DNA of 7,004 nucleotides, taken from an uncultured Chloroflexota bacterium (GTDB taxonomy: Bacteria; Chloroflexota; Dehalococcoidia; UBA3495). The notes beneath the pieces are model-generated. The model was given only the letters and a program-made list of their open reading frames with translations, made no database searches and was not told the origin of the DNA. Location of the stretch: contig CAJWGH010000054.1 in the NCBI GenBank assembly GCA_913031095.1, positions 1 through 7,004 of the forward strand, written 5' to 3'. Of this stretch, positions 1 through 5,959 are shown piece by piece. Position numbers and translations under genes: made by a program. Numbering within the stretch: position 1 is the first letter of the stretch; each line of letters begins with the position of its first letter.

Positions 1-1005
1 CATTGTGTCTGCCTGCTGATTGATAGGCTGGCTCGCAATCATCTCCAGCGCAGTAAAACCTGCAGCGGCCGAAAGGGGGTTCCCGTTGAACGTTCCCGGA
101 TGATAAACACGGTGATTGTTGTCCCAGTCCGGGTCGTTTCGGTGGGCGATCATGTCGATTATGTCTGCCTTGCCTCCGACGGCCCCGCCGGGCAGGCCGC
201 CGGCCACTATCTTGGCCAAGGTCGTCAGATCTGGCCTGATGCCGTAGCGTTCTTGGACGCCGCCAGGCGCGGCGCGGAATCCGGTCACGACTTCATCAAA
301 TATAAGGATAATGCCATTCTGGGCGGTGAGTTCTCTTAATCCTTTCAAATAGCTGGGCACGTCAAAAGGCAGTTGACCGAAATGGGCGCCAGTCGGTTCC
401 AAGATTATGGCAGCGATGTCGGAATCTCCATTCATCGTGTCTTCCACGGCGGCCAGGTCTCCGGCAGGGACAACAAGCATGGTTCCCCAACTGGCTTCGG
501 GAATGCCAGGCGCAGATCGGTCTGAACCGGCCATCGCATAATCATGCCAGCCGTGGAAATGGTCTTGCAGCTTGATGACCTTGGTCTTGCCAGTGTATGC
601 CCGAGCAAGGCGCATGGCCATCAGAGTGGCTTCTGTGCCCGAACTGTGGAACCGCAGTTTTTCGATGGAGGGCATCAATCTTTTGATGGCACGGGCCCAG
701 CGAATCTCATCATCTGTGGAGGCACCCAAGTGCGTACCGCGTTGTATCTGTTTAGAGACGGCTTCGGCGATGTCCGGATGTGAATGCCCTAACAACAACG
801 CCCCGTGTCCAGACACGTAATCGATATACTCGTTGTCGTCGACATCCCATTTACGTGGCCCCTTGCCGTGGGTCATGTACAGAGGGAAGGGTTGGGCGTA
901 CCGTGTGTCATGGGTCACGCCGCCAGGGAAAATCGTAGAGGCCTCCAAGTACCTTTGTGCAGAGCCTGGGTGCTTGGCGATGTAATCCTCAAGTATCGTT
1001 GTCAT
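1..1005 (-). CDS. Class-III PLP aminotransferase, glutamate-1-semialdehyde 2,1-aminomutase-like (3' end outside window)
   Basis: The frame is open from an ATG at 1003-1005 to the left edge, giving the first 335 residues with no stop. It is a fold-type I, PLP-dependent class-III aminotransferase. Visible motifs are FPGGV (26-30), the phosphate-binding SSGTEAT (121-127), HFHGWHD (149-155), DEVVTGFR (237-244, with the Asp that contacts the pyridine nitrogen), the Schiff-base lysine K265 in TTLAKIVAGGLPGG, and GTFNGNP (304-310). K265 and the Gly-rich stretch after it match the HemL/GSAM subgroup, whose members are about 430 residues long, so roughly 90-100 residues are missing. True HemL makes 5-aminolevulinate for tetrapyrroles in the cytoplasm. 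However, many HemL-like paralogues act on other amines, and the usual NSGTEA and FHGHAD motifs are altered here, so I give no symbol. The start is well supported: AGGAGGT (1009-1015) lies 3 nt upstream. The gene diverges from dinB. Confidence 0.9.
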   Translation of the reverse strand, partial: MTTILEDYIAKHPGSAQRYLEASTIFPGGVTHDTRYAQPFPLYMTHGKGPRKWDVDDNEYIDYVSGHGALLLGHSHPDIAEAVSKQIQRGTHLGASTDDEIRWARAIKRLMPSIEKLRFHSSGTEATLMAMRLARAYTGKTKVIKLQDHFHGWHDYAMAGSDRSAPGIPEASWGTMLVVPAGDLAAVEDTMNGDSDIAAIILEPTGAHFGQLPFDVPSYLKGLRELTAQNGIILIFDEVVTGFRAAPGGVQERYGIRPDLTTLAKIVAGGLPGGAVGGKADIIDMIAHRNDPDWDNNHRVYHPGTFNGNPLSAAAGFTALEMIASQPINQQADTM

Positions 1006-1051
1006 TGGACCTCCTAAACTCACCGTCTGGCGCATACCCGAATCAGGAGAT

Positions 1052-1081
1052 ATTGTATCGCCTTCAGGTTACATCCGTCAT
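1052..1081 (-). promoter_or_regulatory. Sigma70-like promoter for the class-III aminotransferase
   Basis: On the minus strand, ATGACG (1081-1076, 4 of 6 matches to TTGACA) and TACAAT (1057-1052, 5 of 6 to TATAAT) are separated by 18 bp. Transcription would start near 1045 and leave a leader of about 40 nt containing the strong AGGAGGT ribosome site. This rests on consensus matching only. Confidence 0.42.
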
Positions 1082-1113
1082 TCCAGTGGCCTTCGAAACA
1101 ACCGAGGACACGA

Positions 1114-1129
1114 GGTCAATCAACTGACC
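1114..1129. promoter_or_regulatory. Dyad GGTCA-N6-TGACC, candidate operator
   Basis: A perfect 5-bp inverted repeat, GGTCA (1114-1118) and TGACC (1125-1129), has half-site centres 11 bp apart, about one helical turn, as expected for a dimeric regulator. Its right half is also most of the -35 hexamer of the first putative dinB promoter, so a bound protein would be expected to repress. The regulator is unknown. The site does not match the LexA boxes I know (CTGT-N8-ACAG or GAAC-N4-GTTC). A 5-bp dyad can occur by chance. Confidence 0.35.
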
Positions 1130-1152
1130 CTATCCCCTTCATCTGATATAAA
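1124..1152 (+). promoter_or_regulatory. Putative dinB promoter P1 (extended -10)
   Basis: CTGACC (1124-1129) and TATAAA (1147-1152) are separated by 17 bp, and TG at 1144-1145 gives an extended -10 (TGaTATAAA). Transcription would begin near 1159, leaving a leader of about 109 nt before dinB. It overlaps the GGTCA-N6-TGACC dyad. Confidence 0.42.
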
Positions 1153-1181
1153 TCTGCGATTGTTCGTCTGAAACCAGCTTA

Positions 1182-1210
1182 CTGACCTAGGCTGTGGATC
1201 GCATTACAAT
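1182..1210 (+). promoter_or_regulatory. Putative dinB promoter P2
   Basis: The same -35 hexamer as P1, CTGACC (1182-1187), is followed after 17 bp by TACAAT (1205-1210). The predicted start is near 1217, about 50 nt before the dinB TTG. The shared heptamer ACTGACC lies exactly 58 bp downstream of its P1 copy. P2 lacks the left GGTCA half-site, so any dyad-based control would act on P1 rather than P2. Confidence 0.42.
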
Positions 1211-1267
1211 AAGTTATCCCGTTCGAGAATTTAGGTAGTTGAACTTGGGACGATAGAGGTCTCGGTA

Positions 1268-2362
1268 TTGCGGCATATCATCCACGCCGACTTGGACGCT
1301 TTCTACGCCGCCGTAGAGCAATTGGACAACCCTGCTCTGGTAGGTAAACCCGTCCTGGTGGGCGGCCGTCCGGAGAACCGTGGCGTTGTGGCCACCGCAT
1401 CCTATGAAGCCAGGCAGTTTGGGGTACACTCAGCGATGCCGATGCGAACGGCAGTCCATCGATGCCCGCAGGGAATAATAGTGTCACCCAGATTCACTCG
1501 CTATCGTGAAAAGTCAGGCGAGGTCATGGCAATCTTCCGAGACCTCACTTCGATCGTTGAGCCATTATCACTGGACGAAGCATATCTGGATATCACAGAT
1601 GTTGTTAATGGCGGGTCAAAACCCCTGGCGGTCGCCCTCGATTTGAAGCGGCGGATTTTTGAAGAGACCGGCTTGATAGTATCGGTGGGCGTCGGCACCT
1701 GTAAGACCGTTGCCAAGATTGGGTCCGACCTGGACAAGCCAGACGGCTTGGTGGTTGTACAGCCTGGCGAAGAGGCTAAGTTCCTGGCGCCTTTAGCGGT
1801 GGGCAAGCTCTGGGGAATCGGCCCCAAGACTGCGGGCAGGCTGAAACACGAAGACATAGAAACCATCGGACAACTTGCCAAGCAGCCTCTCGAATGGTTC
1901 GCCAGGATGTTCGGTAAACGAGCTACGAACGTACGAGACAAAGCCATGGGCAAGGACGACGAAGCCCTCCACACCGGGAGCGCCACTAAGTCCATCTCCT
2001 CCGAGACCACTTTTACCGCCGATGTAGGCGATGAAACAGAACTCCGAGATGCGTTGGAACAGAAGGCCGTGGGTGTGGCCCATCAGTTAGACAGGAAGGG
2101 CCTAAAGGGCCGAACTGTGAAGTTGAAGTTGCGCCTGGCCGACTTCACAACTTTCACACGGCAGTTCACGTTGCCCTACCACACCAACGATGAAGAACCA
2201 ATAAAAAAGGCAGCTTGGGCATTGCTTGCCGCAGAATTGGAGCCCGGCCGGGCCTTCCGGCTGCTGGGTGTAGGTATGGCCAACTTCGGTTCCGATCCTG
2301 AAGTTAATGAGCAAGAAGTGCATCAGCTTTCTTTGTTCGCTGATGTCGAAAGCGCGGTATAG
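1268..2362 (+). CDS. dinB: DNA polymerase IV (Y-family translesion polymerase)
   Basis: This 364-residue protein is close to the family length (E. coli 351) and collinear with DinB at its catalytic end. HADLDAFYAAVEQ (6-18) holds metal ligand D8. SLDEAYLDIT (101-110) holds the catalytic pair D103/E104. The helix-hairpin-helix stretch LWGIGPKTAGRL (181-192) and the little-finger domain (about 240-340) follow. The tail carries QLSLF (353-357), a near-ideal beta-clamp-binding peptide, so the polymerase should be recruited by the sliding clamp. The steric-gate position is Tyr13, where E. coli DinB has Phe; other Y-family enzymes have Tyr. The enzyme copies past damaged bases without proofreading. 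Translation starts at TTG 1268, because AGAGGT (1255-1260) sits 7 nt upstream and the protein aligns from residue 1. No imuA, imuB or lexA gene is nearby. Two candidate promoters precede it. Confidence 0.97.
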   Translation: MRHIIHADLDAFYAAVEQLDNPALVGKPVLVGGRPENRGVVATASYEARQFGVHSAMPMRTAVHRCPQGIIVSPRFTRYREKSGEVMAIFRDLTSIVEPLSLDEAYLDITDVVNGGSKPLAVALDLKRRIFEETGLIVSVGVGTCKTVAKIGSDLDKPDGLVVVQPGEEAKFLAPLAVGKLWGIGPKTAGRLKHEDIETIGQLAKQPLEWFARMFGKRATNVRDKAMGKDDEALHTGSATKSISSETTFTADVGDETELRDALEQKAVGVAHQLDRKGLKGRTVKLKLRLADFTTFTRQFTLPYHTNDEEPIKKAAWALLAAELEPGRAFRLLGVGMANFGSDPEVNEQEVHQLSLFADVESAV

Positions 2363-2369
2363 GTTCCGG

Positions 2370-2444
2370 TGCGGCTTATATCTTTCCCGCAATTCCCGCA
2401 ACCATCGAAGGAAGAGTTGTATTACTGTTTAGTTGCCTCTTCCT
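2370..2444. repeat. Inverted and tandem repeats between convergent dinB and cofE
   Basis: Three short repeats lie in the 124-bp convergent gap. TGCGG/CCGCA (2370-2374 and 2387-2391) form a 5-bp hairpin with a 12-nt loop. TTCCCGCAA occurs twice in perfect tandem (2384-2392 and 2393-2401). AGGAAGAG/CTCTTCCT (2409-2416 and 2437-2444) form an 8-bp perfect inverted repeat with a 20-nt loop. The position suggests transcript ends for both genes, but no U-tract follows the stems, so these are not classical intrinsic terminators. Confidence 0.4.
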
Positions 2445-2486
2445 CTGAGATGCTCCTGAATCTAGCCCTACTACCTACCACCGTTC

Positions 2487-3245
2487 CTACCGAAACAGGT
2501 CTTTCTCCGATCCACGCAGTATGCGCTGAATGCTCGCGTCTTCCATAGGAGCGTACTTGTAGCCTCGAATGATACTCACAGGGACGCCGTCAACTTTACC
2601 GCTGACCAGTTCTCCGGCTGCGGCCAATTCGTCTGCTACAGCGATCTCGGTGGTGAACATCTCATGGCCGTGGCTGTCCATCTGGCCCACGTAGCTATGC
2701 ACTGGGTCTATACCAGCAACTCCGATGGCAACGTCAGCCGCTGCGTTGCGCCACGGCCTCCCGAAAGTGTCGGACACGATTACCGCTACCGTTATACCTA
2801 GCCGGTCTTTCACGGCCTGCCGGATGCGACGAGCCGAGTCGTCGGAGTCGTCAGGCAACAGGGCCAGAGTGTCATCACCTGGGATATTGGAGGCGTCGAT
2901 TCCTGCGTTGGCGCAATAGAACCCGTGTTTGGTCTCGGAGATTATCACGCCCCTGTCCATCCGCACTATGCGCTTCGACTCTCGAAGTACCCACTCGGTG
3001 TGGCGGGGGTCTCTTCTGTGTCCTTCAGTTATGGAGATTGCTAGTGGCGAGGCTTCAACGTCGCTGATTCTAACAACCTTTCCCTCAACCTTGGAAATGA
3101 TTTTCTGGGTGACTACTAGGATATCGCCGTCTCCAAGAGGTGTCCCTTGGGCTTCGGCAGCATCCATCATCGGACCGGCTAGGTCGTCGCCGTCCTTGAA
3201 TTCGGGCATGCCATTGATACCGATAACCCGCACTTCCGGCGGCAT
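2487..3245 (-). CDS. cofE: Coenzyme F420-0:L-glutamate ligase
   Basis: CofE adds L-glutamate residues to F420-0 using GTP, producing the gamma-glutamyl tail of the flavin-like hydride carrier F420. The 252 residues match the stand-alone archaeal type (about 250). The C-terminal nitroreductase-like domain found in mycobacterial FbiB is absent. Family motifs in order are GMPEFKDGDDLA (12-23), DGDILVVTQKIISK (39-52), ETKHGFYCANAGIDASN (104-120), LLPDDSDDSA (129-138), VIVSDTFGRPWR (155-166), VAIGVAGID (172-180) and ADELAAAGELVSGK (204-217). The start ATG (3243-3245) follows GAGGTG with about 7 nt of spacing. No other cof/fbi gene is in view, so the rest of the pathway must lie elsewhere. The gene is divergent from the corrinoid adenosyltransferase. 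The identification is strong. Whether it adds one or several glutamates cannot be read from sequence. Confidence 0.95.
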   Translation of the reverse strand: MPPEVRVIGINGMPEFKDGDDLAGPMMDAAEAQGTPLGDGDILVVTQKIISKVEGKVVRISDVEASPLAISITEGHRRDPRHTEWVLRESKRIVRMDRGVIISETKHGFYCANAGIDASNIPGDDTLALLPDDSDDSARRIRQAVKDRLGITVAVIVSDTFGRPWRNAAADVAIGVAGIDPVHSYVGQMDSHGHEMFTTEIAVADELAAAGELVSGKVDGVPVSIIRGYKYAPMEDASIQRILRGSEKDLFR

Positions 3246-3274
3246 AACATCTCACCTCTTGTGGAGTGGTGGAT

Positions 3275-3280
3275 AGTATA
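3275..3280 (-). promoter_or_regulatory. Candidate -10 element for cofE
   Basis: TATACT on the minus strand would place the transcript start about 23 nt before the cofE ATG, which is a sensible leader. The hexamer 17 bp upstream (TAGCAT) is a poor -35, so an activator might be needed or the match may be chance. Confidence 0.28.
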
Positions 3281-3298
3281 GCCCTCACCAAACCCCTA

Positions 3299-3307
3299 TG
3301 CTACAAT
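3299..3307 (+). promoter_or_regulatory. Candidate extended -10 for the adenosyltransferase-hisH-hisA set
   Basis: TGCTACAAT fits the extended -10 form TGnTATAAT with one mismatch. The -35 position (TAGCCC, 3279-3284) is weak, as is often tolerated with an extended -10. Transcription would start near 3314, about 88 nt before the chosen GTG. Its -35 overlaps the cofE -10, so the two divergent promoters may compete. Confidence 0.33.
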
Positions 3308-3401
3308 CTGGACTGTCCACAGCCTCACTTCTTGCGTCATATCATACCTGGCAATCGCTTTTGGTAGCCCCTCTAAATCGTTTAAATCGAAGGTGCCGTG
3401 C

Positions 3402-3977
3402 GTGTCTTCTTCAACCTCAGATAATTATAGGAAAAAAGTCTATACCAAGTTTGGCGACGCTGGCGAGACCAGCTTGCTTTACGGCGGACGAGTCTCCAAG
3501 AACAGCCCCAATACTGAAGCCTACGGGATCACTGATGAGGCTGTCTCGGTCATGGGCCTGGCCCGGGCTTTTACCAGCGACCCAAAAGTGAATGACCTCT
3601 TACGGCAACTTCAGCGAGAGCTGTTCACCATCGCTGCAGAACTAGCCACTGACCCAGGAAAGTACGAATTGTTCCAGCAGCATTTCAAGCCGGTGACAGA
3701 AGAGATGGTGGAATCACTGGAAACGGCCATCGATTCTCTGGAAGAAGAGTTTGAAATGCCCACCGTGTTCATCCTGCCCGGAGGCTCACAAGCATCAGCG
3801 GCAATCGACTTGGCCCGCTGCGTCATACGCACCGCAGAACGCCGGGTGGTCGCTATGGCGGAACAAGACAGTCTCACCAATGGTCTAATCATGACCTATC
3901 TCAACCGGCTAGGCGACCTGCTTTTCGTCTTGGCTCGATATGAGGACCGAGATATACCCATAGAGCGTGCGACCTAA
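3402..3977 (+). CDS. Cob(I)yrinic acid a,c-diamide / cob(I)alamin adenosyltransferase, PduO type
   Basis: PduO-type ATR transfers the adenosyl group of ATP to Co(I) corrinoid, making adenosylcobalamin. The family forms trimers of four- or five-helix bundles. With the GTG at 3402 the protein has 191 residues, the usual length. Visible motifs are the N-terminal ATP-binding YTKFGDAGETSLLYGG (14-29), EAYGITDE (39-46, usually YGTVDE), FILPGGSQAS (123-132), the ARCVIRTAERR helix (138-148) with the conserved Arg and Glu residues, and YLNRLGDLLFVLAR (166-179). An in-frame GTG nine bases earlier (3393) is possible. I prefer 3402 because AAGGTG (3390-3395) sits 6 nt upstream, whereas nothing suitable precedes 3393. 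hisH begins 29 bp downstream on the same strand, so they are probably co-transcribed, although the pathways are unrelated. No cobalamin riboswitch is evident in the short leader. Confidence 0.93.
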   Translation: MSSSTSDNYRKKVYTKFGDAGETSLLYGGRVSKNSPNTEAYGITDEAVSVMGLARAFTSDPKVNDLLRQLQRELFTIAAELATDPGKYELFQQHFKPVTEEMVESLETAIDSLEEEFEMPTVFILPGGSQASAAIDLARCVIRTAERRVVAMAEQDSLTNGLIMTYLNRLGDLLFVLARYEDRDIPIERAT

Positions 3978-4006
3978 GTCTCGGGCACACACTGGAACAC
4001 AGAAAC

Positions 4007-4612
4007 ATGAAACTGGTGTTAATCGATTACGACTCCGGGAACCTACGCAGCGTATCTCGGGCGCTGGAATCCCAGGGTGTGGATCCTCTGGTCACTGGCG
4101 AACCAGCTGATCTTGACAGCGCCGATGCTGTAATCCTGCCTGGCGTCGGTTCCGGACCTGCCGCCATGGACGCATTGAATGTGCGAGGGTTGGTGACGCC
4201 CATCAGGGAGTACATCGCTTCAGGGAAGCCGTTCTTAGGTATCTGCCTCGGCCTGCAACTGCTGATGGACCGTACTGAGGAAGGAGACTCCCCTTGTCTG
4301 GGCGTGGTACCCGGTAATGCAAGGCTCCTTCCGCCCGGCCTAAAAGTCCCCCACATGGGCTGGAACAACGTCAACTTCAAGAACCAACACCCTTTGGTCG
4401 CAGGCATCCCTCAAGACAGTTATTTCTACTTCGTCCACAGCTATTACGCCGCACCTCGAGACCTCGAAGGAGTAAGCGGCACTACTGAGTACGGAATCCC
4501 ATTCTGCAGTATCTACGCCAGCGGAAACCTGGTAGCCACCCAATTTCACCCAGAGAAGAGCGGCCCCGCCGGCCTGCGCCTCTACAAGAATTTCATCGGC
4601 CTGGCCAGCTAA
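4007..4612 (+). CDS. hisH: Imidazole glycerol phosphate synthase, glutaminase subunit HisH
   Basis: HisH hydrolyses glutamine and passes ammonia to HisF, which turns PRFAR into imidazole glycerol phosphate and AICAR. The 201-residue length is normal. This is a class-I glutamine amidotransferase with start DYDSGNLRSV (7-16), oxyanion-loop PGVGS (45-49), nucleophile C80 in GICLGLQLL (78-86), and the His/Glu of the triad in QFHPEKSG (179-186: H181, E183). The typical HisH segments PHMGWN (115-120) and FVHSYY (142-147) are intact, so it should be active. The ribosome site before ATG 4007 is weak, with only a GGA about 11 nt upstream. It sits 29 bp after the adenosyltransferase and 22 bp before hisA. 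Its obligate partner hisF is not adjacent, although the common order is hisH-hisA-hisF. Confidence 0.97.
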   Translation: MKLVLIDYDSGNLRSVSRALESQGVDPLVTGEPADLDSADAVILPGVGSGPAAMDALNVRGLVTPIREYIASGKPFLGICLGLQLLMDRTEEGDSPCLGVVPGNARLLPPGLKVPHMGWNNVNFKNQHPLVAGIPQDSYFYFVHSYYAAPRDLEGVSGTTEYGIPFCSIYASGNLVATQFHPEKSGPAGLRLYKNFIGLAS

Positions 4613-4634
4613 GCCCTCACCGGTAGCATATTTC

Positions 4635-5351
4635 ATGGAAGTTATCCCAGCCATTGACCTGAAGGACGGGCGCTGCGTGCGTCTGTTCCAAGGCGACTTC
4701 GACCAAGAAACAGTGTTCTCTGATGACCCCTTGGCGACGGCCCGTTCATGGCAGGAGCAGGGCGGCCACAGGTTGCACGTGGTCGACTTAGACGGTGCAG
4801 TCCACGGGAAACCAGTCCACCTTGAAGTGATCTCATCCATAATTCAAGCCTTGGAGATACCCGTTCAGGTTGGCGGCGGCATTCGTGACATGGCTTCAGC
4901 TGATGCCTGGTTGACGGCCGGAGTTGACCGGGTCGTTATTGGGACTGCAGCAGTGCGTGACCCAGGAATGGTGCAAGAGATCTGCCGCAAGCACGGTAAT
5001 CAGCGGGTGGTAGTCTCCGTTGACGCCAAAGATGGATTGGTAGCGCTCCACGGCTGGCAGGAAACCAGCTCGGTTACGGTCTTGGACCTGGCAGGGCAGA
5101 TGGCCCAGATCGGCGTCGTGAGGCTGCTATACACCGACATCGCCCGTGATGGTGCCCTCACCGGCCCAGACCTGGTAACCAGCGCCCGGCTGGCATCTGA
5201 AACAGGCTTGGCCATCCAAGCATCAGGCGGTGTTTCATCCTTGGAGGACATTAAAAAATTGCTGCCCGCGGGAGTAGAGGGAGTAGTAGTGGGACGGGCG
5301 CTTTACACCGGGGCGGTCGCTCTTGCCGAGGCTGTGGCCGCGGTTAGTTAG
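4635..5351 (+). CDS. hisA: ProFAR isomerase (phosphoribosylformimino-AICAR-P isomerase) HisA
   Basis: HisA is a cytoplasmic (beta/alpha)8-barrel that opens the aminoaldose ring of ProFAR to give PRFAR, the substrate of HisF/HisH. The protein has 238 residues, near the family norm of 240-245. [18 protein letters not shown] (4-21) carries catalytic base D8. VVSVDAKDG (126-134) carries the second catalytic Asp, D130. [14 protein letters not shown] (166-179) is a diagnostic loop. The phosphate sites are GGGI (80-83), QASGGV (195-200) and VVGRALY (218-224). The VVDLDGA segment (49-55) marks the first-half repeat. The gene starts 22 bp after hisH with a weak GGTAG ribosome site, consistent with an operon. 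In some actinobacteria this fold is the dual enzyme PriA, which also does TrpF chemistry; sequence reading alone cannot exclude that. Its last 8 bp overlap the convergent GNAT gene. Confidence 0.96.
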   Translation: MEVIPAIDLKDGRCVRLFQGDFDQETVFSDDPLATARSWQEQGGHRLHVVDLDGAVHGKPVHLEVISSIIQALEIPVQVGGGIRDMASADAWLTAGVDRVVIGTAAVRDPGMVQEICRKHGNQRVVVSVDAKDGLVALHGWQETSSVTVLDLAGQMAQIGVVRLLYTDIARDGALTGPDLVTSARLASETGLAIQASGGVSSLEDIKKLLPAGVEGVVVGRALYTGAVALAEAVAAVS

Positions 5352-5955
5352 TCGGTGGTCGTCTGGCCTCGGTTTCGGTGCTATTTTGGTCTCTGAAACG
5401 GGCATTTAAACGCTCTTCACGAGTCGCGAACCAATCGTCTCGCAGAACGTCCATCAGGATAAAGTCATGGGCCATCCGCCGGACTGGTCTAACGGGGTTG
5501 AATCCACTCTTGGAGAAGCTTTTCTGAGCCCGATCGTTCCATTCCAGTGTATGCAGGTAGACTCGCTTCAAGTCACGGACGGCGAACATGTGGTCCAGCA
5601 GAGTGGTTACCGCATCGTAGCCATAACCATCGCTCCAATAATCCCGGTCGCCAATCACTATGCCCAACTCTGCTTCGCGGTTGACCGTGTCCAGATCGTA
5701 GTACATGCAGTTTCCGATGAAGAGGCCTTCCAAGGTTTCTATTGAGTAATGGTGAGACCCGGGGGTGGGGTACTTCATCTGGTCTTCAAATAATTTCAGA
5801 TACCGCTCAAAGGACATGGTCAGAGGTATGGCCGCATCCAAACGCGCCAACTCGGGGTCGCTCCGCCATCGGTAATCGTTTTCGGCATCTTCGGGGCGCT
5901 TGTCACGCAAGACGATCCTGGCGCCCCGCAGTTCAGATGCCCCCCCATCCGTCAT
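5344..5955 (-). CDS. GNAT-family N-acetyltransferase (RimJ/RimL-like)
   Basis: This 203-residue protein matches the Acetyltransf_3 (RimJ/RimL-type) branch of GNAT enzymes, which move acetyl groups from acetyl-CoA to protein N-termini or small amines. LRGARIVLRDKRPEDA (9-24) is the typical first strand and turn. AELGIVIGDRDYWSDGYGYDAV (starting at 95) covers the beta4 strand and the pyrophosphate-binding loop. LEWNDRAQKSFSKSGF (137-152) is the closing motif with the common Asn and the aromatic GF end. The C-terminal 35 residues are charged and probably extend beyond the fold. The substrate is unknown. The ATG (5953-5955) is preceded by AAAGGT inside the end of the Nudix gene, with 4 nt between that gene's stop and this ATG, so the two are translated from one message. 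The 3' end overlaps convergent hisA by 8 bp. Confidence 0.88.
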   Translation of the reverse strand: MTDGGASELRGARIVLRDKRPEDAENDYRWRSDPELARLDAAIPLTMSFERYLKLFEDQMKYPTPGSHHYSIETLEGLFIGNCMYYDLDTVNREAELGIVIGDRDYWSDGYGYDAVTTLLDHMFAVRDLKRVYLHTLEWNDRAQKSFSKSGFNPVRPVRRMAHDFILMDVLRDDWFATREERLNARFRDQNSTETEARRPPTN

Positions 5956-5959
5956 ATAG

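Noticed and set aside
1155..1176. GTTCGTCTGAAAC as a possible SOS box before dinB
   Set aside because: The arms are not a proper GAAC-N4-GTTC or CTGT-N8-ACAG dyad, so LexA control is not supported.
1501..2010. A 169-codon frame on the minus strand inside dinB
   Set aside because: It lies wholly antisense to a well-conserved polymerase, has no recognisable motif, and is rich in Ser/Pro/Arg as expected for a mirror frame.
3308..3401. Cobalamin riboswitch in the leader of the adenosyltransferase gene
   Set aside because: The leader is too short, at under 100 nt, and I see no B12-box-like sequence.
4340..4840. A 166-codon minus-strand frame spanning the end of hisH and start of hisA
   Set aside because: It is antisense to two intact enzymes, with no family resemblance and no ribosome site of note.
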